Shown here piece by piece: positions 58,265 through 64,000 of a stretch of 64,000 nt of DNA. Location: NCBI GenBank assembly GCA_039816955.1, contig JBCBWU010000006.1, forward strand, positions 1 to 64,000, given 5' to 3'. Within the stretch, counting starts at the first letter, position 1. Each line of letters opens with the position of its first letter. The position numbers were made by a program, and so were the translations under genes. A model generated the notes under the pieces. It did no database searches. It was not told the DNA's origin and worked only from the letters and a program-made list of their open reading frames with translations. This DNA is from Lewinella sp039816955. Lineage in GTDB: Bacteria; Bacteroidota; Bacteroidia; Chitinophagales; Saprospiraceae.

Positions 58265-59209
58265 ATGGTAATATCTATATTCCTACGAGCAGTGGCAAAT
58301 ATTCTGGAAATAAATACGGTAAGTAAACGCTACGGCAGCAAAGTAGCCGTTGATGCCGTTTCACTGGCCATACCCCGTGGTAGCATATTTGGTTTACTAG
58401 GGCCAAATGGTGCGGGTAAGACTTCTTTGATCCGCATGATTACCACCATAACGCGCCCGGATGAAGGCTCAATCCTCTTGGGTGGTGAACCTCTACACGC
58501 TGATCATCCGCAGCAAATTGGTTACCTACCGGAAGAACGAGGGCTATACAAGAAAATGAAGGTGGGGGAGCACTTGATCTATCTGGGACGGCTCAAAGGA
58601 CTGAAAAAGAAGAAAGCTAAAGCAGCAGCTGAGAATTGGCTGGAACGACTAGATTTGAGCGACCGCTGGGGACAAGCTGTAGAAACACTATCAAAAGGCT
58701 TACAACAGCAGGTTCAGTTTATTGCTACGGTTATTCACGAACCGCAACTGCTTATTCTGGATGAACCTTTCTCTGGTCTTGATCCCGTCAACACCAATCG
58801 GTTGAAAGCCGAAATTCGCAAGCTGCACGAGGGAGGGACTAGTATTATTTTCTCTACGCACCGCATGGAGCAAGTGGAAGAAGTGTGTGAATATATTGCC
58901 CTCATCAATGCTGGACGAAATGTCCTGGAAGGGCGCGTAAACGAAATTCGAGAGCAATACAAGCAAAATCACTTTCGGGTATTGTACGAAGGAGAATTGC
59001 CAGCTGGTTTCGCGACGGCATTTAATGTAGTTACCCAACGGAATCAATGCCTCACGATTGCGCCATCCGAAGATCTCACACGGAATCAATTGTTACAGGC
59101 TTTGCTCAATCATGGCATCTCCATCAAGGCCTTTAATGAGGTTTTACCCAGCCTAAACGAAATCTTTATCAAACTTGTCGGAGAGGCAGAAACAGTACCA
59201 ACTCCTTAG
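58265..59209 (+). CDS. ABC transporter ATP-binding protein (NatA-like)
   Basis: About 314 residues from the ATG at 58265; a GTG at 58292 would give the more usual N terminus (ANILEINTVSKRYGSK). Walker A GPNGAGKTS, signature LSKGLQQQ (in place of LSGGQ, as in NatA-type exporters), Walker B LLILDEPFSGLDP and the switch His STHRMEQ are intact. The C-terminal ~90 residues are the accessory domain of this class. Its partner permease starts 3 bp downstream, so an ABC-2 exporter of unknown substrate is encoded. Confidence 0.93.
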   Translation: MVISIFLRAVANILEINTVSKRYGSKVAVDAVSLAIPRGSIFGLLGPNGAGKTSLIRMITTITRPDEGSILLGGEPLHADHPQQIGYLPEERGLYKKMKVGEHLIYLGRLKGLKKKKAKAAAENWLERLDLSDRWGQAVETLSKGLQQQVQFIATVIHEPQLLILDEPFSGLDPVNTNRLKAEIRKLHEGGTSIIFSTHRMEQVEEVCEYIALINAGRNVLEGRVNEIREQYKQNHFRVLYEGELPAGFATAFNVVTQRNQCLTIAPSEDLTRNQLLQALLNHGISIKAFNEVLPSLNEIFIKLVGEAETVPTP

Positions 59210-59212
59210 ACC

Positions 59213-60523
59213 ATGCAGCAGCTACGCCTCATCATCAAGCGCGAATATTGGACCCGGGTAAGACGGCGCTCCTTCATCATCGCCACCTTATTTACTCCCG
59301 TAGCTATCGGCCTGTTTATTGTCGTGGTCAACTATATCTTACAGTATAGAAGCGATGAAACAGTACGAATTGCGGTAGTAGACGAAGGCAGGCTTTTTTC
59401 TGGAGGCATTGCCGATGAAGAGAATATCTTCTTCAAGCAGCTTAATGTTGACCTGGAAACCCTCAAAGAGAATTTTTCAAAATTTGATTATCACGGGGTG
59501 CTCGTTACACCTCCGCACGGGAATATTCAACAGCAGAAGTACACGGTCCAATACTATACGGACCAAAAGCTTACGCTGGATATAGAGCCTATTCTAGTCG
59601 ATCGGCTCAGGACAGCTTTACGCAAACACAAGGTGACCGAGCTAGAGCTAGATGAACGTACGCTCCGGGCGTTGAATAGCCAAATAGATATACAGCCCAA
59701 GCCTATTTCGCCGGAGGCAGTAGTAGGCACTTCGCTGGCCAGCAAAGTAGCCGCTATCCTGGGTATGGTAATGGCTTTTTTAATGTACACTACGGTCTTC
59801 ATTTACGGTATGATGGTCATGCGCAGCGTGATGGAGGAAAAGACCAATCGGATAGTAGAAGTTATGATCTCTTCCGTGCGTCCGTTTCCGCTCATGCTTG
59901 GAAAGATTATTGGAGTAGGTTTGGTAGGCCTAACTCAAGTTGCCGCTTGGGCCATTCTGGTGCCCCTAATGCTGATTGGCGTAAGCTTGTTATTTGGCTT
60001 CGATGTGAACGCTACGAACCTGCCGGAAGCCCCCACTGAACTCAATGGCGTTGATCCAGAACAACTGGCCGCCCAGATCATGACTGAACTCAGCTCCTTT
60101 AATTGGTGGCTCATTTTGCCCTTGTTCCTACTCTATTTCCTTGGCGGTTATTTTATGTATGCAGCCCTTTTTGCGGCCGTTGGCTCTGCTATGGGTGATG
60201 ATTTAGGCGAAGGCCAATCCCTCACGATTCCCATTACTATTCCGGTCATTTTGGCCTTTTATATTACCATTGCAGCTACCCAGTCCCCTAATTCTGGCTT
60301 GGCAGTTTGGTCTTCTATGTTTCCACTGTTTTCTCCGATTGTCATGCCTTCGCGTCTACCGTTTGATCCTCCCTGGTGGCAGGTAGTCAGTTCGATTCTA
60401 TTACTCATTGGCGCTTGTATCGCACTGGTCTGGCTCTCGGGTCGTATCTATCGGGTGGGTATCCTGCTGTACGGTAAGAAAGTCAGTCTACTGGAAATGG
60501 GGCGGTGGATTTTTAGGAAATAG
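59213..60523 (+). CDS. ABC-2 type permease (NatB-like)
   Basis: 436 residues. Helix 1 (about 22-42) is followed by a large extracytoplasmic domain (about 45-175), then five to six helices. The ABC-2 pattern VMEEKTNRIVEVMISSVRPF near residue 213, then LMLGKIIGVGLVGLTQVAAW, is typical of NatB-type permeases. Paired with the ATPase gene 3 bp upstream; substrate could be Na+, a peptide or a drug. Confidence 0.93.
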   Translation: MQQLRLIIKREYWTRVRRRSFIIATLFTPVAIGLFIVVVNYILQYRSDETVRIAVVDEGRLFSGGIADEENIFFKQLNVDLETLKENFSKFDYHGVLVTPPHGNIQQQKYTVQYYTDQKLTLDIEPILVDRLRTALRKHKVTELELDERTLRALNSQIDIQPKPISPEAVVGTSLASKVAAILGMVMAFLMYTTVFIYGMMVMRSVMEEKTNRIVEVMISSVRPFPLMLGKIIGVGLVGLTQVAAWAILVPLMLIGVSLLFGFDVNATNLPEAPTELNGVDPEQLAAQIMTELSSFNWWLILPLFLLYFLGGYFMYAALFAAVGSAMGDDLGEGQSLTIPITIPVILAFYITIAATQSPNSGLAVWSSMFPLFSPIVMPSRLPFDPPWWQVVSSILLLIGACIALVWLSGRIYRVGILLYGKKVSLLEMGRWIFRK

Positions 60524-60572
60524 CCGTTCTCCGTTAGTTGGGTTTTATCTCGAATAAACAAGCTTTATCCTT

Positions 60573-61115
60573 ATGCCGCATATTATCGTTGCCTCTCGCA
60601 ATCCCGTCAAAGTTCAGGCTGCCCTACAGGGTTTTGAAGAAATGTTTCCGGAACAGGATTTTATCGCTGAGGGGATCAGCGTGCCTTCTGGCGTGAGTGA
60701 CCAACCTATCGGAGACGAAGAAACCTACCAGGGGGCTTGGAACCGCGTACAAGCTGCCAAGGTAGAGCGTCCTAATGCTGATTTTTGGGTTGGCATAGAA
60801 GGGGGAAATATCATCCACGGTGATGACATGGAGGTCATGGCTTGGGTACTGGTTTTATCCAAGGACGGTTTTGGTAAGGCGCGTACCGCCGGTTTTTATC
60901 TGCCGCCTAGGGTAGTGCAGTTGGTTAAAGAAGGATATGAATTAGGACATGCCGATGATATCATCTTTGGCGTTAGCAATTCCAAGCAAACCAGCGGCTC
61001 GTCCGGCCTTCTCACTAACGGTGTGATGGACCGCTTGCGCTTTTATGTGCCGGCGGTGGTATTGGCCCTTATTCCTTTTTTAAAGCCAGAACTTTATCAG
61101 AAAAAAGGTGCGTAG
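60573..61115 (+). CDS. yjjX: Inosine/xanthosine triphosphatase (YjjX family)
   Basis: 180 residues. The start HIIVASRNPVKVQAALQGFE and VPSGVSDQPIGDEETYQGAW are YjjX signatures, with IEGGNIIHGDDMEVMAWVLV in the centre holding the Glu of the metal site. The enzyme removes ITP and XTP (and perhaps other non-canonical NTPs) from the pool. It follows the exporter genes by 49 bp, probably without functional link, and converges on the SulP gene. Confidence 0.94.
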   Translation: MPHIIVASRNPVKVQAALQGFEEMFPEQDFIAEGISVPSGVSDQPIGDEETYQGAWNRVQAAKVERPNADFWVGIEGGNIIHGDDMEVMAWVLVLSKDGFGKARTAGFYLPPRVVQLVKEGYELGHADDIIFGVSNSKQTSGSSGLLTNGVMDRLRFYVPAVVLALIPFLKPELYQKKGA

Positions 61116-61145
61116 AAGTATTGCGCTTTTCGTTTTGCGGAATTC

Positions 61146-63356
61146 TTAGCTATTCTCCTTCATCACTTTCTTAAAGTTCTCTACGAACTGGATCATCTTG
61201 ATGTAGTCCTTAGCTTGGGCTAGCGCAAAATTATCACTGAAGATCAGGATAGCCTCCCCATTACTCTCCAAGTGGTCTAAGCCAGTGAGCTCAATCAATA
61301 CCTTTAGCTTATCGTTGAGAAAAGCATCCATCGCTTCGGTGTCCTCTACTTTGATAATGTAGTCCTTAGGGGCATCATTGTAAAGGGTGTAGTCGATATC
61401 TGAGTGTTCGACAAAAGGTAATACTCGGTCTAAAAAGTCCTTCTTCTCAAGCGTAAATTTGGGGATTGGGAAAGGCAGCTTCAATAGGCCAACGGTAGTT
61501 TGGTATTCATCTGGAAAGATGTCTGCACCTTCTTCAAAAGTTACATCAATCAACTCCAAGTGCATATCCTTATCCTGATCGGAGATACAATTAGACTCGG
61601 CCTCAACGGGGCGTGTTTTGAAAAAGTAGAAGGACTGGAAATACTCCAGGTCCTCCGGAGGTTCTACCTGGAAATTCCAACCATAGCTCTCAGCTAGTTC
61701 TTTGAGCTTGTTCTGCCGGCGGTTTAGCGGCTCAATGGCATCAATTTTGATCTTGGTGGCCAGTTTATGGTTGGTAGAAGAAATGTGTTTCTCCAGGCCG
61801 GTGATCTTAATATCACCACCGCTGTTCTGGTGAATTTTTTGGAAGTCATATAAATCCTCTAGGACAGTGGTACCTACCAATCTGGTTTCCGATAGGTCAA
61901 TAGTGGCACTAGCTCCTGAAGGAATCTGACTCACTAGGTTATTGATTTTTAGGATACCCAGGAAATTAGCAATCCCACGAATCTTGAGATCGTAGCTGCC
62001 ATCCGGCTTCATGACTAGATTAGAGCCGGAATCGAATATCATTTTGAAGAAACGAGGAACAGATACCCGAGCTAGCAATAAATGACTGAATAAAGCCAAG
62101 AATAGACCACCGAAAAGGCCAATGAGGAGATTAGTGAAGAGGGTTAAAACCATAGTGCCCACAAAGAAAATCAACTGTTCAATACCGTGACTATATACTT
62201 GCTTAAAGACGGCGGGAGAGGCCAGTTTAAAGCCAGTATACACCAGTAGAATAGCGAATGCACACAGTGGAACTTGCTGCATGATAGGGCTCAAAACTAC
62301 AATGAAGAGGAGCAAGAGCAGCCCCTGGTACATATTCGACCACTTGGTTTTGGCGCCATTGTGAACATTAACGGTACTGCGAATAATGACGGCAATAATA
62401 GGCAGGCCACCAATTAGACCAGCTGCCATGGTACTTAGGCCTATTCCGGTAAGGTCTTTGTTTAAATCAGTCTTCCGTTTGTAAGGGTCAATCTTGTCAA
62501 TTGCTTTGGCAATCGCCAGTGATTCAATACTCGTGATCATCAAAATAGATAAGACAGTCGTCCAGAATTCTACAGTGTCGATCTTGCTGAAGTTGGGGTG
62601 CATGATGGAATCCATGACATTGTCGGGGATATCCAACAGTAGGCTGGGACCTACTTCGTAGGCTGTTCCAAAAAACAGAATGAGATGCTTATCGAAAAAA
62701 CCGAAAGCGTAGGCAAACGGAATAGAAAGTGCAATGACCCACATAGGCGTGGGTAAAACGTGGAAAAACTTATAGCTAATCTTGGAATGGAACAGCAACA
62801 GGATCAAGCCTGCTAATGAAATAATGACCACAAAGGGAATCGCCTGTGGTAAATACAAAACGGCATCCACCAGATTTTGCACAATATTAGGGCTATCCGA
62901 ATGGGTGCCCAAGGCCACGTGGATTTGCTTCGCAAAGATGATAATTCCGATAGCAGCCAAGAGACCGTGAATTACAGAAGAGTGGAAAATATCCGCTAAA
63001 CGCCCCAATCGCAGTAACCCCAGCACTACTTGTATAGCACCAGAAACCACCACGGCCGCCAGTACATAGTTGAAGGCCTGGCCAGACCCGTCGTCCATTA
63101 AGGCAATACCTAAAAGGATAACCGCAATAACCCCTTTAGCTGGTCCATTGACGGAGATGTGCCCGCCGCGATAAAAGGTGGTAACGACACCACCAACCAC
63201 TGCGGAGATAATGCCAGCCATGGCCGGTGCTCCCGCCGCCAAGGCGATGCCAAGGGAGAGTGGTAATGCAATGAGTGCAACACTTACAGCTGCAATTAAA
63301 TCACTTTGCCAGTTTTCAATTAAGCCTTGAAAACCTTTCTTTGGTATAACTTCCAT
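61146..63356 (-). CDS. SulP family anion transporter with extra C-terminal region
   Basis: 736 residues. The SulP membrane domain covers about 1-440 with the family motifs SVALIALPLSLGIALAAGAP near the start and GGHISVNGPAKGVIAV near 65; a STAS domain follows (about 450-550, ATIDLSETRLVGTTVLEDLY). About 150 further residues (600-736) form an additional charged domain not usual in SulP proteins (DMHLELIDVTFEEGADIFPD). SulP proteins move sulfate, bicarbonate or other anions. Which anion is not decided. Confidence 0.92.
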   Translation of the reverse strand: MEVIPKKGFQGLIENWQSDLIAAVSVALIALPLSLGIALAAGAPAMAGIISAVVGGVVTTFYRGGHISVNGPAKGVIAVILLGIALMDDGSGQAFNYVLAAVVVSGAIQVVLGLLRLGRLADIFHSSVIHGLLAAIGIIIFAKQIHVALGTHSDSPNIVQNLVDAVLYLPQAIPFVVIISLAGLILLLFHSKISYKFFHVLPTPMWVIALSIPFAYAFGFFDKHLILFFGTAYEVGPSLLLDIPDNVMDSIMHPNFSKIDTVEFWTTVLSILMITSIESLAIAKAIDKIDPYKRKTDLNKDLTGIGLSTMAAGLIGGLPIIAVIIRSTVNVHNGAKTKWSNMYQGLLLLLFIVVLSPIMQQVPLCAFAILLVYTGFKLASPAVFKQVYSHGIEQLIFFVGTMVLTLFTNLLIGLFGGLFLALFSHLLLARVSVPRFFKMIFDSGSNLVMKPDGSYDLKIRGIANFLGILKINNLVSQIPSGASATIDLSETRLVGTTVLEDLYDFQKIHQNSGGDIKITGLEKHISSTNHKLATKIKIDAIEPLNRRQNKLKELAESYGWNFQVEPPEDLEYFQSFYFFKTRPVEAESNCISDQDKDMHLELIDVTFEEGADIFPDEYQTTVGLLKLPFPIPKFTLEKKDFLDRVLPFVEHSDIDYTLYNDAPKDYIIKVEDTEAMDAFLNDKLKVLIELTGLDHLESNGEAILIFSDNFALAQAKDYIKMIQFVENFKKVMKENS

Positions 63357-63503
63357 CTGTTAGTGTGCCCTCGATTTATAGTAGTCTTCCTGAAATGAGA
63401 CGAAAAAATAGTAAATATTAAGAAGTAATTAGCTCTAAAAGAGGATTAGGGCACTTCCGTGATCGAGTTTGTAAGATAAGAATGTCGGGTCGTGCAAGTC
63501 TTC

Positions 63504-64000
63504 TTAACGGTTGCGAACCAAACGGAAACCGATATACACGGCCTGCTGTTCTGGCCGCCGGTACTGGCGTACACTCACGCGGCAATCCTCTGCGGGCTGA
63601 ATCCAGGCCCCTCCGCGTACGATGCGATGTGAACCCGTATAGGGGCCGGTAGGATCGGTGCTTGCTTCAGATGGATAACCGCCAAACCAATCATAACACC
63701 ACTCCCATACATTACCACTCATATCGAACGTGCCAGCATTGTTGGGGCGTAGTTGGCCAACGAGTTGTGTCTGGTCTTTGCTGTTTCGTTCGTACCAGCC
63801 TACCTCGTTCAGGTTGGCGCTTCCAGCGTAGGTATGGCTCTTGTTTTCCATTATTCCGCCACGAGCGGCATATTCCCATTCGGCTTCTGTAGGTAGGCGA
63901 TATCCATTGTTGAGCCCCGCCCGAGTTGATCCCAGGCTTACGCTACCCAGTTTAGGATTAATGACGTAGGCTGGTGTTAAATTATGTTGAGTACTAAGCC
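63504..64000 (-). CDS. Formylglycine-generating enzyme/SUMF1-like protein, partial (runs off right edge)
   Basis: The frame is open to the window end, so 5' codons are missing; an internal ATG at 63851 is not the real start. The visible ~165 residues have the family pattern: RLPTEAEWEYAARGG near the edge, then GTFDMSGNVWEWCYDW, RIVRGGAWIQPAEDCRVSVR and the end IGFRLVRNR. The fold covers formylglycine-generating enzymes and many non-catalytic relatives (ergothioneine synthase, gliding-motility lipoprotein GldJ/GldK, serine/threonine-kinase companions). The active Cys pair of true FGE cannot be assessed with the N terminus missing; the role is unresolved. Confidence 0.9.
   Translation of the reverse strand, partial: LSTQHNLTPAYVINPKLGSVSLGSTRAGLNNGYRLPTEAEWEYAARGGIMENKSHTYAGSANLNEVGWYERNSKDQTQLVGQLRPNNAGTFDMSGNVWEWCYDWFGGYPSEASTDPTGPYTGSHRIVRGGAWIQPAEDCRVSVRQYRRPEQQAVYIGFRLVRNR

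Noticed and set aside
1..64000. tRNA, rRNA, transposase, integrase and prophage genes
   Set aside because: None was recognised by reading the intergenic regions and proteins; a covariance-model search could still find a small RNA I missed.

Overview
The window looks like a chromosomal segment of a free-living Bacteroidota bacterium, most likely from the Saprospiria (Lewinella-like) side of the phylum. This rests on proteins and signals seen here: two secreted proteins with type IX secretion C-terminal sorting tails, DUF5723, DUF6089 and DUF4271 proteins, a DUF1800/DUF1501 pair, BshA, lipoproteins with short Bacteroidota-type lipoboxes, almost no Shine-Dalgarno sequences, and several -7 boxes of the form TAnnTTTG. 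No rRNA, tRNA, CRISPR array, phage or transposase gene was recognised. Species identity is inference.

Layout. 1-5.8 kb: a gene cut by the left edge, dgkA, an outer-membrane DUF5723 protein with a TauE/SafE exporter, then a regulatory and stress-type cluster (AraC regulator, VOC lipoprotein, Crp/Fnr regulator, histidine-rich membrane protein). 6-11 kb: ppx-glycerate kinase (minus) diverging from argE-thioesterase-argH (plus). 11-18 kb: SPOR protein, secreted ankyrin protein, VanY-like lipoprotein, modABC and a secreted M20 peptidase. 18-25 kb: DUF4271-hemD, a Nudix CoA pyrophosphatase, a 7-TM protein with a Tat-exported LD-carboxypeptidase, and pyk. 25-33 kb: acpP-fabF-rnc, a SWIM protein, DUF6089, YjbQ, LysE, a flippase-like protein and a rhodanese. 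33-40 kb: a type IX secreted protein and a 1252-residue gene joining two D-Ala-D-Ala ligase modules to a transmembrane helix and PASTA domains, next to a DksA-like gene. 40-51 kb: YdeI, an abundant-looking lipoprotein, metF, a PNPOx-like protein, an epimerase, DUF1800/DUF1501, TIGR00266, YceI and a MerR/B12-domain regulator. 51-64 kb: a 1268-residue secreted protein made of four equal 201-residue units, bshA, a lipid kinase, an ABC exporter pair, YjjX, SulP and a sulfatase-modifying-factor-like gene cut by the right edge.

The most noteworthy items are: (i) the tandem Ddl-Ddl-TM-PASTA fusion, whose first module has altered active-site residues and whose mRNA seems to carry a long structured leader; (ii) a dispersed element of about 107 bp, an imperfect palindrome with TATACCG/CGGTATA ends, present three times (one copy read in frame in the left-edge gene, one expanded copy directly before the large secreted-protein gene); (iii) a second short palindromic repeat family (GACGCATTGCAATGCGTC type); (iv) four indel-free 603-bp units in the secreted protein; (v) a CarH/LitR-type regulator that has lost both cobalamin-contacting histidines.
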